Assembly (NCBI RefSeq): GCF_003935375.1
Contig: NZ_RHQM01000002.1
Coordinates: 248,001 to 312,000 of the forward strand
Direction of reading: 5' to 3'
DNA length: 64,000 nucleotides
DNA from: Stutzerimonas xanthomarina
GTDB lineage: Bacteria; Pseudomonadota; Gammaproteobacteria; Pseudomonadales; Pseudomonadaceae
Shown here: one piece after another, positions 53,170 through 62,379 of the stretch
Layout of the letters: each line of letters starts with the position of its first letter
How positions within the stretch are numbered: the stretch's first letter is position 1
Notes under the pieces: generated by a model
What the model was told of the DNA's origin: nothing
The model's database searches: none
The model's input: only the letters and a program-made list of their open reading frames with translations
Program-made: the position numbers and the translations under genes

Positions 53170-55504
53170 AGGGCCTCCCTGCATGTGGTGGTGGATCTTG
53201 CTCGATGGTGGCCCAGGGGGCCAGGAAGAAACTGAACGCCAGCCCGAGGCTGACCGTGAGGCCGAAGTTGCTCACCGCCGGCGTGCTGGAAATCGCCAGC
53301 AGGCCGAACGATAGCCAGGTGGTGGTGGCCGCCAGCAGCGTACCGACCAGGCTGACTGCAACACCGCCGACCCGCTCGCGCATGAGGATCGCGTAATCGA
53401 CGCCGATCGCCGTGACCAGCAGCAGGCCGAACAGCCCGAACAGGGTCAGCGGCTGACCCAGCCAGCCGAGGCTGGCCAGGCTTGCCAGCGCCGCCAGCAA
53501 CGGCACCGCGATACAGCGCAAGGCGCCTGTGGCGCCGAACGGCAGGCAGAGCAGGGCGAAGATCAGCAGGCTGGCCAGCACCTTGAGTTCGGCGGCCTGC
53601 AGTTTGGTTGCGGCGAACAGCTGGTTGAGCCTGGCGGGTTGATCGACCAGCGTCGTGCCGGGCACGGCTTTGGCGATGGCTGCCAGCGCTGTGCTGTCGC
53701 GCAGTCCCTGCAGGCTGATCAGCCCGGCTACGCCATCGCTCGTTTTGCCAAGCCAGAGCGCTCGCCAGGCTTCGCCCAGCGGGCCGGCCAGCGCCGCCTC
53801 GATGGTCACCGGCGGTTGCGCCTGCAGGTGCTCGATCTCGACCCGCAGGGTGTCGACGTCGACGCCAAGCGCCGTCAGCGGCCGGCTGGCGGCGAGCAAT
53901 GGCGGCAGGGCTGCTCGCAACCGTGCCTGCTCCGGTCTTGGCGCGAGCAACTGGCTCAAGGCGAGGTAGCCAACCAGCCGCTGCTCGGTCTGCAGAGCGT
54001 CCAGGCGGCGGCTCAGCTCCACCTGACGCTCAAGCAGGGCGTCGGCATTGTCTGCGCGCACGAGGAAATACTGACTGGTGGGCTGGAAACCGGTGATCGC
54101 AGCGATGCGCTCAGCCTGTTGCTGCAGTTCGGGTGCGCTGCTGACCCACTGGCGCAGGTCGTCCTTGAACGACAGCTGCAGCACGCCGCCGAGACAAAAC
54201 AGTCCCAAGCTGGCCAGCAGCCAGGGTGTGGCGATGCGCGCCAGTAACGCCTGCCTCAGCTGCAGCCAGCGCTGCGACCAGCCCAGCGGGCGCGGCCAAG
54301 GGGTCAGATGGCCGCTGAACAGCACGGGCAGCAGGCAGGTGGTGCAGAGAAAGGCGCCGAGCAATCCGGCCGCAGAGAACACTGCCACCTGGGTCAGTGC
54401 CGGGAAGGGGGTGAAGGCCAGCGCCAGATAGCCGATCAGGTTGGTTAACAGGGCCAGCGCCAGTCCCGGCAGGATCAGGCCCAGTGCGCGCCGGCCGTGC
54501 CAGGGCTGCAGCGTCCAGCTCTTGGACAGGAAGTGCAGCGGGAAATCCAGGCTGACGCCGATCAGGCTGGCGCCGAGCACCAGCGTCAGTACGTGCATCT
54601 GGCCGAACAGCGCGACGCAGGCAGCGACCCCCGCCAGCGTGCCGACCAGCACCGGCAGGGCGGCGAGCAGGATGCGCGGCGTGCGGAACAGCCAGAGCAA
54701 CAGCAGCAGGGTGGCGCCCAGCGACAGGCTGCCGATCAGGCCCGCCTCAGCGCGGGCCGTACGTTGGCCATGGGCAGCATGCAGCACGCCGCCGGCACTC
54801 AGCAGTTCGCCTCCCGCCGCTTCGACGTCGTCACGGGCCCTTTCGACGAGGGTTGCCACCTGTTGCGGCGAACCCTCGTCGAAGGCATCGCCTTGCGCAC
54901 GCGCATGTACGACCAGCCAGCGCTGGCCGGCATGTTCGGCGACGAGGCTGCCGTCGTTCTCGGCGCGAACATTGCCCAGCTGCGGCAACCGTTGCAGGGC
55001 CAGGCCGGCGAGGCCGAACCAGTCCTGCCCGAGCGACAGCGGGCTGGCGGCGAACGGATCATACAGGCGCTCGAGGCGCTGCTGGATGAACGACTCCGGA
55101 TGTTCGATCAGCTGCTGGCGATCAGCGCCGGCAAGCAGGCCGAGGGACTGCTCGCGCAACTGGCGCGCGACGGCCGGCAGATCGGTCTGCAGCGTGTCGC
55201 GTACCTGGGCGAACAGGCCGCTGCTGCGTAGTTCGGTGGCCAGGCGCGTGGCCAGCTGCCGGGCCTGTCGCTCGTCGGCGTGGCGGACGAGCAGCATCAG
55301 GTCGCGCCTGAGTGGCTCCTGCATCCGTTCGGTCGCCAGCTGTTCGAGCGCGTCATGGCTGTCGCTGGGCAGCAGTTGCAGCAGGTTGGCGCTCAGTGGC
55401 GGGCCGTCGCGCCATTGCCAGGCGCTCAGCGCCAGCAGGCCGAGCAGCGCCAGGCAGAACAGCGCGGCCGGCCAGCGCCGGGGCTGTAAGGGTTCAGTCG
55501 GCAA
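53156..55504 (-). CDS. MMPL/RND-type exporter of the aryl-polyene cluster (ApeM-like)
   Basis: The 782-residue membrane protein has the duplicated topology of the MMPL/RND superfamily: one helix at the N-terminus, a large periplasmic domain (about 40-250), five helices, a second periplasmic domain and a final set of five helices (LLLVTAIGVDYAILMRERVG). GxSLDFPLHF and GVDYAIL carry the acidic residues expected for proton coupling. It probably moves the lipid-linked polyene from the inner membrane toward the outer membrane. The start is a TTG (55504) inside the LolA-like gene end; translational coupling is likely and the exact start is uncertain. Confidence 0.87.
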   Translation of the reverse strand: MPTEPLQPRRWPAALFCLALLGLLALSAWQWRDGPPLSANLLQLLPSDSHDALEQLATERMQEPLRRDLMLLVRHADERQARQLATRLATELRSSGLFAQVRDTLQTDLPAVARQLREQSLGLLAGADRQQLIEHPESFIQQRLERLYDPFAASPLSLGQDWFGLAGLALQRLPQLGNVRAENDGSLVAEHAGQRWLVVHARAQGDAFDEGSPQQVATLVERARDDVEAAGGELLSAGGVLHAAHGQRTARAEAGLIGSLSLGATLLLLLWLFRTPRILLAALPVLVGTLAGVAACVALFGQMHVLTLVLGASLIGVSLDFPLHFLSKSWTLQPWHGRRALGLILPGLALALLTNLIGYLALAFTPFPALTQVAVFSAAGLLGAFLCTTCLLPVLFSGHLTPWPRPLGWSQRWLQLRQALLARIATPWLLASLGLFCLGGVLQLSFKDDLRQWVSSAPELQQQAERIAAITGFQPTSQYFLVRADNADALLERQVELSRRLDALQTEQRLVGYLALSQLLAPRPEQARLRAALPPLLAASRPLTALGVDVDTLRVEIEHLQAQPPVTIEAALAGPLGEAWRALWLGKTSDGVAGLISLQGLRDSTALAAIAKAVPGTTLVDQPARLNQLFAATKLQAAELKVLASLLIFALLCLPFGATGALRCIAVPLLAALASLASLGWLGQPLTLFGLFGLLLVTAIGVDYAILMRERVGGVAVSLVGTLLAATTTWLSFGLLAISSTPAVSNFGLTVSLGLAFSFFLAPWATIEQDPPPHAGRPYGAA

Positions 55505-56105
55505 GATCGCGTTGCTCGCGGGCCGTGAGGGTGTCGTCGATCCGGCTATCGAGCAGACGGATCAGCGTGCGATCGCCCTGGGCTTCGTGAAGCTCGATCT
55601 GAGTCACCGCCTCGCCGCCTTGGATATCGATGTCAGCGAAGATCTGCTTGAGCAACGCGCCGCGTGGCGTCAGTTGCAACCGCCAGGCCTTGGCTTCACC
55701 GCTAAGCTCGAGTTGAAAATCGCGTTGCAGCGCCGGGGTGTCGCCGCTCAGTACGGCGAGGAACAGCTGGTTCTGCCGAGCCGAACTGCCCTGCGGGTCG
55801 ACGGCTTGCCAGCCCTGCTCGCTGCGCCGCGCGATGCCCTGGGCGGTGATGCGATAGTCCTGGCGGATCGGCTGCTGCAACAGCCAGAGCAGGCCGTGGT
55901 CGCGGGCGAGTACGAACTGGCCCCGGCCGGTCAGGGGCTGCGGCAGGGCACGGAGATGCTTTTCCTGAATGAAGTCGCCACGCACCACGGCCGGCCCGCT
56001 CAGCTGTTCGGCGAGCTGTGGCAGGTCGAAAGTCTGCGCCATGGCCATGTTGGCCGCCATCAGCAGGGCAATGGCGGTCAGGCATTTCTTGATGGTCGGG
56101 ATCAT
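55494..56105 (-). CDS. LolA-like outer-membrane lipoprotein carrier (ApeL-like)
   Basis: This 203-residue periplasmic protein has a signal peptide (IKKCLTAIALLMAANMAMA) and a LolA-type half-barrel (QLAEQLSGPAVVRGDFIQEK, LTGRGQFVLARDHGLLW). It likely ferries the hydrophobic polyene product across the periplasm, working with the adjacent exporter. ATG 56105 overlaps the thioesterase stop by 4 nt; the upstream frame lacks a signal peptide. The 3' end overlaps the exporter start by 11 nt. Confidence 0.87.
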   Translation of the reverse strand: MIPTIKKCLTAIALLMAANMAMAQTFDLPQLAEQLSGPAVVRGDFIQEKHLRALPQPLTGRGQFVLARDHGLLWLLQQPIRQDYRITAQGIARRSEQGWQAVDPQGSSARQNQLFLAVLSGDTPALQRDFQLELSGEAKAWRLQLTPRGALLKQIFADIDIQGGEAVTQIELHEAQGDRTLIRLLDSRIDDTLTAREQRDLAD

Positions 56106-56527
56106 GCCAGCGCGCGCTCCACCGCGTCGACGAACACTCGTGGCGAGGCCAGCAGCATCTCGCGGCTGGCGATCTCCACGGCAACCTGCACGCTGCTGCC
56201 GCGGGTCATGCGCTCGCCGGTTTCGGCATCGCGGATCAGGTAGTTGATCTTCAGGCGGTTCTCCCACTCCACGAGATCGGCGCGCACCACGATGCGCTGG
56301 TTGAAGCGGGCGCCACGCATGTAGCGCAACTGCACGTCGATGATCGGCCAGGCATAGCCGGCGTCGCGCATCTGCTGGTAGTTGTGGCCGATGCGTTCGA
56401 GCAGCGCGCAGCGGGCGACCTCGAAGTACTTGACGTAGTGGCCATGCCAGACCACGTCCATGGAGTCGACATCGAAGAACGGCACGAGCATCTCGACCTC
56501 GGCCTGCAGTACGCCATCCTTACGCAT
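56102..56527 (-). CDS. 4-hydroxybenzoyl-CoA thioesterase family protein (ApeK-like)
   Basis: The 141-residue hotdog thioesterase has VDSMDVVWHGHYVKYFEVAR, where the Asp and HGHY are the 4HBT signature. It probably releases or proofreads the polyene from ACP, or frees the aryl starter, as ApeK-type enzymes are thought to. The start overlaps the ammonia-lyase stop by 8 nt, and the stop overlaps the LolA-like start by 4 nt. Confidence 0.87.
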   Translation of the reverse strand: MRKDGVLQAEVEMLVPFFDVDSMDVVWHGHYVKYFEVARCALLERIGHNYQQMRDAGYAWPIIDVQLRYMRGARFNQRIVVRADLVEWENRLKINYLIRDAETGERMTRGSSVQVAVEIASREMLLASPRVFVDAVERALA

Positions 56528-58052
56528 AAAGGCTCCAGTGTCGGTTGCGGATCTGTTCGAGACACAGGCGCAGTTCGCCTTCCAGCGCGCGGTCTTCGAT
56601 CAGCGGCGGGAAGGCCTCCGCCAGTTCGCTGTGCATGGCTGCCAGTGGAGCGGGCAGCGGGCGGGCGCCTTCCTGTAGCTGACGCAGCCAGACGCCCTGC
56701 TGGGCAGCGAGCAGCGTGGCGGCGGCAACCTGCTCGCTCAACTCCAGGCTGCGCAGCGCGTCGCGGGCGGCGATGGTGCCCATGCTCACCTTGTCCTGGT
56801 TATGGCATTCGGTGGAGCGCGAAAAGACGCTGGCCGGCATGCTGTTCTTCAGCGCTTCGGCAGTCCAGGCGCTGGCGCCGATCTGCACCGCCTTGAAGCC
56901 GTGGTTGATCATCGCCGTGGCGGCCGGCGCGCCGGAGAGGTTGCTCGGCAGGCCGTGGTTGTAGCGCGTGTCGACCAGCAGGGCGAGCTGGCGGTCGAGC
57001 AGGTCGGCGACGTTGGCCACCAGGTTCTTCAGGCTGTCCATGGCGAAGGCGATATGTCCGCCGTAGAAATGTCCGCCGTGCAGTACGCGCTGGTTGTCGG
57101 CATCGATGATCGGGTTGTCGTTGGCGCTGTTCAGTTCGGTTTCGATGAACTGGCGCAGCAGGCCCAGGCTGTCGGCCAGCACGCCGAGCACATGGGGCGC
57201 GCAGCGGATGGAGTAGCGGTCCTGCAAACGATGCAGCGGCGCAGCGGGCGCGTCGATGGCCAGGTCCTGGCGAATCCAGGCGGCGACCTGGGCCTGGCCA
57301 GGATGAGGCTTGGCGGCGAACAGGCGCTCGTCGAAGTGCTCCGGGTTACCTTGCAGTGCGATCACGTTCAGCGCGGTGATGCGGGTCGCCAGCTGCAGCA
57401 GGTAATCGGCACGGGCATAGGCCAGGCAGGCGAGGCCGGTCATCACCGCGGTGCCGTTCATCAGTGCCAGCGCCTCCTTGGGGCGCAGGGTCAAGGGCGT
57501 CCAGCCGAGCTGACGGTGCACGTCGGCGGCGCTGCGGCGCTCGCCGCGATACAGCACCTCGCGCTCGCCGGCGAGGGTGGCGGCGACGTAGGACAGCGGG
57601 GTCAGGTCGCCGCTGGCGCCGACCGAACCTTCCTCAGGAATCAGCGGCAGCACGTCGTGTTCGAGAAACGCCTGCATGCGCTCGAGCAACTCGACACGCA
57701 CGCCGGACATGCCGTGGGTCAACGAGCGCAGGCGCGCGGCGAGCACGGCGCGAGTGGCTTCGGCGTTCAGCAGCTTGCCCAGGCCACAGCCATGGAAGGT
57801 GAACAGGTGCTGCGGCAGCGCCTCGACCTGATGCAGCGGCACCGCCACCACGCAGGAGTCGCCATAGCCGGTGGTAACGCCGTAGATCACGCCTTCGCGG
57901 TCCAGCAGGGTGTCGAGAAACTGTGCGCCGCGGGCGATGCGGCTGCGAAAGACCTCGTCCGCCTGCAGTCGTGCCGGCGCACGGCACTGCGCCACGGCCA
58001 GCACGTCTTCGATGCGCAGAAGGTTTTCGCCAAAGATCACGGGCTCAGTCAC
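56520..58052 (-). CDS. Aromatic amino-acid ammonia-lyase (HAL/PAL/TAL family)
   Basis: This 510-residue enzyme makes its own MIO electrophile from Ala146-Ser147-Gly148 (SVGASGDLTP). The catalytic Tyr lies in YGVTTGYGD (57-65). MIO lyases remove ammonia from His, Phe or Tyr to give urocanate, cinnamate or coumarate. The substrate-selectivity pair, at the position that is Ser-His in HAL, Phe-Leu in plant PAL and His-Leu in bacterial TAL, reads Phe86-His87 (LFTFHGCGLG). In this pigment cluster a cinnamate/coumarate-type starter is likely, and histidine-degradation genes are absent. The start overlaps the acyltransferase stop by 8 nt. Confidence 0.88.
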   Translation of the reverse strand: MTEPVIFGENLLRIEDVLAVAQCRAPARLQADEVFRSRIARGAQFLDTLLDREGVIYGVTTGYGDSCVVAVPLHQVEALPQHLFTFHGCGLGKLLNAEATRAVLAARLRSLTHGMSGVRVELLERMQAFLEHDVLPLIPEEGSVGASGDLTPLSYVAATLAGEREVLYRGERRSAADVHRQLGWTPLTLRPKEALALMNGTAVMTGLACLAYARADYLLQLATRITALNVIALQGNPEHFDERLFAAKPHPGQAQVAAWIRQDLAIDAPAAPLHRLQDRYSIRCAPHVLGVLADSLGLLRQFIETELNSANDNPIIDADNQRVLHGGHFYGGHIAFAMDSLKNLVANVADLLDRQLALLVDTRYNHGLPSNLSGAPAATAMINHGFKAVQIGASAWTAEALKNSMPASVFSRSTECHNQDKVSMGTIAARDALRSLELSEQVAAATLLAAQQGVWLRQLQEGARPLPAPLAAMHSELAEAFPPLIEDRALEGELRLCLEQIRNRHWSLYA

Positions 58053-58989
58053 GACGCGGGTCCTGTGTGTTCCAGAAGGGATAGAAGTTGAACCATTGCA
58101 GCGGTGCCTCCAGGCAGCGCGCGGCGAGGCGGTCGGCGTAGCGCTGCACTGCCTGCGCGATCACAGCGTCGCGGTCGGCGCGGCGCCAGCGGATGCGTTC
58201 GGCGAAGGGCTCGAGATGCACATGGAAGCGTTCGTCCTGCTTGAGACAGAACAGCAGATTCACCGGGCATTCCAGCAGGCCGGCGAGCAACCAGGGCCCC
58301 TGGGGAAACGCCGCCGGCTCGCCGAGAAAGTCCGCCATGGCGGTGCGCCCACCGTGCAGCGGCACCCGGTCACCGGCGATGGCCAACCACTCGCCACGCT
58401 CCAGACGCTGGGACAGCTGCAGCATGGTCGCCGGGTCCAGCTCGCTGACCTGGATCAGGCGCAGGTTGTCGGCGCCGGACTGGTCGAGCAGCCGGTTGAA
58501 CTGCTCGGCGTGACGGGTGTGCACCAGCACGTTCATCCGTACTTCGCCGCCCATTTCCGCCAGTGCCCGGCAGATCTCCAGGTTGCCCAAGTGCGAGCCG
58601 ACCAGCAGCTGACCGCGCGGCCCGGCGAGACTGGCGTGCAGGTTGGCCGGATCGTGGATCACCAGGCGTTCCCGCCCGACTCGCCCGCTCCAGACATCCA
58701 GCTTGTCCAGCAGCGCGTCGGCGAAACTCATGAACTGGCGATAGACCGAGCGGGTGCTTGGCTGCAGTTCGGCGCGACCGCTCCAGCGCGCCAGGTTGCC
58801 CTGATACTGGCGCGCGCTGTCACGGGCGCTGCGGCCGAAGAGGTAGAAATACAGCACGATCAGATACAGTAGCGGCGCCATGGTGCGCCGGCCAAGCACC
58901 CGTACCGCCCAGGCGGTCAGGCGCATCAGCGCGAAACTGCCGCGCTCGCGCTGCGCCGCCCAGTGCGAGGGCATCGGGGCTTCGCTCAT
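58045..58989 (-). CDS. LpxL/HtrB-type acyltransferase of the aryl-polyene cluster
   Basis: The 314-residue product has an N-terminal membrane anchor (RRTMAPLLYLIVLYFYLFG) and the acyltransferase motif SHLGNLEICRAL (H-x4-E), then AGDRVPLHGGRTAMADFLG, as in lauroyl/myristoyl acyltransferases. It likely transfers an acyl or polyene chain to a lipid or sugar anchor. In E. coli-type clusters this activity is fused to a glycosyltransferase (ApeJ); here it is a separate gene whose start overlaps the glycosyltransferase stop by 4 nt. Confidence 0.87.
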   Translation of the reverse strand: MSEAPMPSHWAAQRERGSFALMRLTAWAVRVLGRRTMAPLLYLIVLYFYLFGRSARDSARQYQGNLARWSGRAELQPSTRSVYRQFMSFADALLDKLDVWSGRVGRERLVIHDPANLHASLAGPRGQLLVGSHLGNLEICRALAEMGGEVRMNVLVHTRHAEQFNRLLDQSGADNLRLIQVSELDPATMLQLSQRLERGEWLAIAGDRVPLHGGRTAMADFLGEPAAFPQGPWLLAGLLECPVNLLFCLKQDERFHVHLEPFAERIRWRRADRDAVIAQAVQRYADRLAARCLEAPLQWFNFYPFWNTQDPRRD

Positions 58990-59798
58990 CGTTGCAGGCG
59001 CCGGGCGAGCAGTTTCGGCGCGCGCAGCAGCATGCCGAAAAACAGTCGGGCATGCATGGCCGAGATCAGCGCATTGTCCAGCCAGAGGCGGAAGTGCGAG
59101 ACGCCGTCGGCCGGATAATGCACCCGCGTCGGCAGCCAGACCATCGGCTGCTGCTGCCAGTGCAGACGCACCAGGATCTCGGTGTCGAAATCCATGCGCT
59201 GGCCCAGGTGCACGCGGTCGATCAACGCCAACGTCGGCTCCAGCGGATAGACGCGAAAGCCGCACATCGAGTCGCGGATCGACAGCGACAGGGTGTTGAT
59301 CCAGACCCAGACGTGTGTGAGGTAGCGAGCATACAGACGGCCCTTGGGCACGCTGGCGTCATAGTGCGGATAGCCACAGATCAGCGTGTCCGGTGCCTGG
59401 CTGGCGCGATCGAGAAACAGCCCGACGCCGGAGAGATCGTGCTGGCCGTCGGCGTCGACCTGCAGCGTATGGCTGAAGCCCAGGCGCCCTGCTTCGCGCA
59501 GGCCGCTGATCACCGCGCCACCCTTGCCCTGGTTGCGCTGATGACGGAGCAGGAAGACCTCCGTTTGCTCGGCCAGCTCGTCGATGACCGCCGCAGCGGC
59601 AGGGGAGGAACCGTCGTCCACCAGCACGCAGGGAAGGTCCGCGGCACGCAGCGCCGCGACCACTGCGGGCAGGCTGCGCTCGTGGTTGTACACCGGGATC
59701 ACCGCGCAGGGCTTGAACCAGTCGTCTTCCGGCTGCAAGGGCGTTCGAACCACCGCGGTTGCAGCCGCTACGGGTGGCAGCTCGTTCAAAGTGGTCAT
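58986..59798 (-). CDS. Family 2 glycosyltransferase of the aryl-polyene cluster
   Basis: The 270-residue GT-A fold enzyme has CAVIPVYNHERSLPAVVAAL for nucleotide-sugar binding and the DxD-like LQVDADGQHDLS metal site. It has no large membrane domain, though hydrophobic segments near the C-terminus may attach it to the membrane. It probably glycosylates the anchor lipid or the polyene head group. ATGA overlaps join it to the AMP-ligase fusion upstream and the acyltransferase downstream. Confidence 0.87.
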   Translation of the reverse strand: MTTLNELPPVAAATAVVRTPLQPEDDWFKPCAVIPVYNHERSLPAVVAALRAADLPCVLVDDGSSPAAAAVIDELAEQTEVFLLRHQRNQGKGGAVISGLREAGRLGFSHTLQVDADGQHDLSGVGLFLDRASQAPDTLICGYPHYDASVPKGRLYARYLTHVWVWINTLSLSIRDSMCGFRVYPLEPTLALIDRVHLGQRMDFDTEILVRLHWQQQPMVWLPTRVHYPADGVSHFRLWLDNALISAMHARLFFGMLLRAPKLLARRLQR

Positions 59799-61471
59799 GG
59801 CTGCGCTCCCAGCAGAATGCGCCCGGACGAGCAGGGCTTGTCGTCGTTGTGATAGCTGAAGTACAGCTTGCCGCGCTCGCGATCAAATCGCAGGCTCAGT
59901 TGCAGCCGGTCGCCGGGCCGGGCGAGCTGCTGGAATTTCAGCACTTCCAAGCCACCGAAACGTGGTGGCAAGTCGTCGATCAGTTCGCGCGCGAGGTCCA
60001 TCGCCCACTCGATCTGGACGACGCCAGGCAGCACCGGCGTGCGCGGGAAATGGCCGCTGAAGTGCGCCAGATCGAGCGGCACGCGCAGCTCGATCTGCCA
60101 GTGATCGTCTTTCCACTGCAGCGCCAGGCGCTCCGGTTGACGGGTGCGAGGTGCTTGCAGCCATGCATCCAGTTCGGCCTGTGGCAACTTGCCCTGAGGA
60201 TTGACCGGTAGCTCGCGCACCAGCCGCCAGCGGCGCGGCAGGGCGAGTGCCTCGCAGTGGGTGCTCAGCTGTTTGCGCAATGCCTGGGTGACGCTGCGGC
60301 GCCCCTGATTGCGTAGCGCGAACACCCCCGCATCGCTCAAGGCCACGAGCGCGCCGAGATAGGCCCGGTTGTCCTGAATCACCCCCAGGCGCGCTTCGCG
60401 GACGAACGGATGCTCGGCCAGCGCACGTTCCAGCATCGGCAGCGAGATGCGTTTTTCTTCCAGCTTGACGATGCGGTCCAGCCGGCCGCGCAGGGCGAAA
60501 CGACCATCGGCGTGCAGCTCGGCGCCATCGGCGGTCTGCTCCACATTGCCGCGCCCAAGCCACGGCGACGCCACGCGCAGCGCGCCTTGGTCGTCCTGGG
60601 CAAGCTCGACGCCCGGTAGCGGCTGCCAGAGTTCGCCACTCTGGCGCCAGGCGATGCCGCCGGTTTCCGAGCTGCCATATATCTCCGTGGGCCACTGGCC
60701 AAGGCGCTGATGCAGAAATTCACCAGCTTCTGTTGGCAGCGGGCCGCCGGAGGAAAATACCCGGCACACCTGACGCAATGCCGGCCAGTCGAGGTTGTCG
60801 CCCATGCGCTTGAGCAGTGCGGGGCTGGCGACCCAGCAGAACGATCGCTGCTCACGGCTGGCCCGTTGCATGTCTTCGGCGAACGGCAGGGCGCGTCGCA
60901 GAAAAGGGCGGCCAGCACAGAGTGGCCAGAGCACCCGAAACAGCAGCCCGTAGATGTGCTGCGTGGCGACGCTGCCAATCACCGCGGAATTGCCGAGATC
61001 GGCGCCCCACAGGGCCTCCAGTGCTTCGACTTCACTGGCCAGCTGATGCAGGCGCTTGTCGATCAGCTTGGGCTCGCCGCTGGAGCCCGACGTGCAGAGC
61101 GTCAGGCCAAGCAGTTCGGAATCGAGCTCGGCCGCGGCAAGCGGAGCCGCCTGCAGATCGGCGAGGGCTGCGTCGCCCGCCTGATCGGTCAGCCAGAGCT
61201 CCGCCAACGGGCTCAGCCGTGCCCGACTGGCCGGCTGCAGGTCGGCAGGCAGCAGCACGCGCACCCCGGCGCGCCAGGCGCCAAGCATAGCGGTAGCCAG
61301 TTGCCCGGCGTCTTCCAGGTGCACAGCGATGGTTCGCACGCCGCGCTGCTGCAGGCCGCCGGCCAGTTGCAGCGCTTCCTGCTGCAGCTGATCGAGCGCA
61401 AGGGTGGGGGTGTCGGTTACCGGGCGCGGCGCGCTTCGAACCAGCAGTTCGCACAGCCCAATCCAGTTCAC
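59795..61471 (-). CDS. AMP-dependent aryl-ACP ligase fused to a hotdog dehydratase (ApeH-ApeI fusion)
   Basis: The 558-residue bifunctional protein has an N-terminal ANL adenylating domain (about 1-440: P-loop [28 protein letters not shown]-terminal [17 protein letters not shown]) that should activate an aryl carboxylate and load it on ACP. A C-terminal hotdog domain (about 460-558) has the FabA/Z-type [20 protein letters not shown], with catalytic His and Glu. In the E. coli cluster these activities are separate genes. GTG 61471 overlaps the stop of the preceding gene (GTGA); the longer frame starts without family sequence. Confidence 0.88.
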   Translation of the reverse strand: MNWIGLCELLVRSAPRPVTDTPTLALDQLQQEALQLAGGLQQRGVRTIAVHLEDAGQLATAMLGAWRAGVRVLLPADLQPASRARLSPLAELWLTDQAGDAALADLQAAPLAAAELDSELLGLTLCTSGSSGEPKLIDKRLHQLASEVEALEALWGADLGNSAVIGSVATQHIYGLLFRVLWPLCAGRPFLRRALPFAEDMQRASREQRSFCWVASPALLKRMGDNLDWPALRQVCRVFSSGGPLPTEAGEFLHQRLGQWPTEIYGSSETGGIAWRQSGELWQPLPGVELAQDDQGALRVASPWLGRGNVEQTADGAELHADGRFALRGRLDRIVKLEEKRISLPMLERALAEHPFVREARLGVIQDNRAYLGALVALSDAGVFALRNQGRRSVTQALRKQLSTHCEALALPRRWRLVRELPVNPQGKLPQAELDAWLQAPRTRQPERLALQWKDDHWQIELRVPLDLAHFSGHFPRTPVLPGVVQIEWAMDLARELIDDLPPRFGGLEVLKFQQLARPGDRLQLSLRFDRERGKLYFSYHNDDKPCSSGRILLGAQP

Positions 61472-62043
61472 GGGCACCCCCTCACACGCTGACGCACCAG
61501 CCACTCGCCGAAGAACAGCAGGCCCATCAACAGATAGGCGATCAGCCCGTTGTACAGCGTCCACCAGGCCAGCGGCGCCCACAGCGTCAGCGCTGTAGCA
61601 ATCGAGCCGTTGAAGATGAAGAAGCCTACCCAGACCCTGGTCACCTGCCGCGTATAGCGCACACCTGAAGGCGACAAATCCGGGTCCTGCAGGCGCGCCA
61701 GGCGCTCGATGACCGGCATCCCGCTGAACAGGCTGCCGGCGAACAGCACCAGCATGGCCGCGTTGATCAGCACCGGATACCAGCGCAGCAGGGCGGCGTT
61801 ATCGAGCAGCCCGAGCAGCAGACAGAACAGCAGCGCGGTGCCGGCCGTCCAGCGGCTTGTGGCACCGCCTTTACTCAGCAGGCGGGTCAGCCAGAGCGCT
61901 CCTAGGAGCGCCGCGAAGACCCGCGGCGAGAGGTGCTCGATACCGAAATAGACGGCAAAGGGATACGCCAGCCCGATGAGGAGTAGCACGAAACCCGCCA
62001 TCCGCGTCACGCCGGCCGGGATCTTGGAAAGAGATGTCAGCAT
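61468..62043 (-). CDS. COG4648-type membrane protein (ApeG-like)
   Basis: This 191-residue protein has about five or six hydrophobic helices (AGFVLLLIGLAYPFAVYFG, FAALLGALWLTRLL). It matches the small membrane protein of unknown function that sits between the ACP and AMP-ligase genes in aryl-polyene clusters. It could scaffold the soluble enzymes at the membrane; no catalytic motif is visible. Its stop overlaps the GTG of the ligase fusion; the second ACP gene ends 66 bp upstream. Confidence 0.8.
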   Translation of the reverse strand: MLTSLSKIPAGVTRMAGFVLLLIGLAYPFAVYFGIEHLSPRVFAALLGALWLTRLLSKGGATSRWTAGTALLFCLLLGLLDNAALLRWYPVLINAAMLVLFAGSLFSGMPVIERLARLQDPDLSPSGVRYTRQVTRVWVGFFIFNGSIATALTLWAPLAWWTLYNGLIAYLLMGLLFFGEWLVRQRVRGCP

Positions 62044-62109
62044 CAGAAAAGTCCGGAAATGCCCTGGGTACGCCGTGCGCGACTTGTGTGGTGAGGTCGT
62101 TCGCGTCGG

Positions 62110-62367
62110 TCAGGCTGTCTCCGCATTGGTCAGGCGGTACACCGCCTCGACTACATCGCCCACAGTGCGCACGGCCTTGAATTCTTCCGCGGCGATCTTC
62201 TTGCCGGTCTGGCGCTTGATGTGGTCGATCAGGTCGACGGCGTCGATGCTGTCGATCTCCAGGTCCTGATACAGGTTGGCTTCCAGGGTGATGCGCTCGG
62301 GCTCGAGCTCGAACAGTTCGACCAGAGCGTCACGCAGGGTCTGGAAAATCTCGTTGCGGCTGTTCAC
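62110..62367 (-). CDS. Acyl carrier protein (second of two, ApeF-like)
   Basis: The 85-residue ACP has the phosphopantetheine site at Ser40 (DLEIDSIDAVDL), acidic helix II and a typical four-helix length. It carries growing chains during polyene synthesis. The GTG start at 62367 has AGGAG 8 nt upstream. It lies 12 bp after the other ACP gene; two ACPs with distinct starter and extension roles are usual in these clusters. Confidence 0.92.
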   Translation of the reverse strand: MNSRNEIFQTLRDALVELFELEPERITLEANLYQDLEIDSIDAVDLIDHIKRQTGKKIAAEEFKAVRTVGDVVEAVYRLTNAETA

Positions 62368-62379
62368 GGGAGATACTCC

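Noticed and set aside
54441..56243. 600-residue open frame opposite the exporter and LolA-like genes
   Set aside because: Ser/Arg/Cys-rich mirror-frame composition and no domain; the minus-strand genes show clear families and coupled starts.
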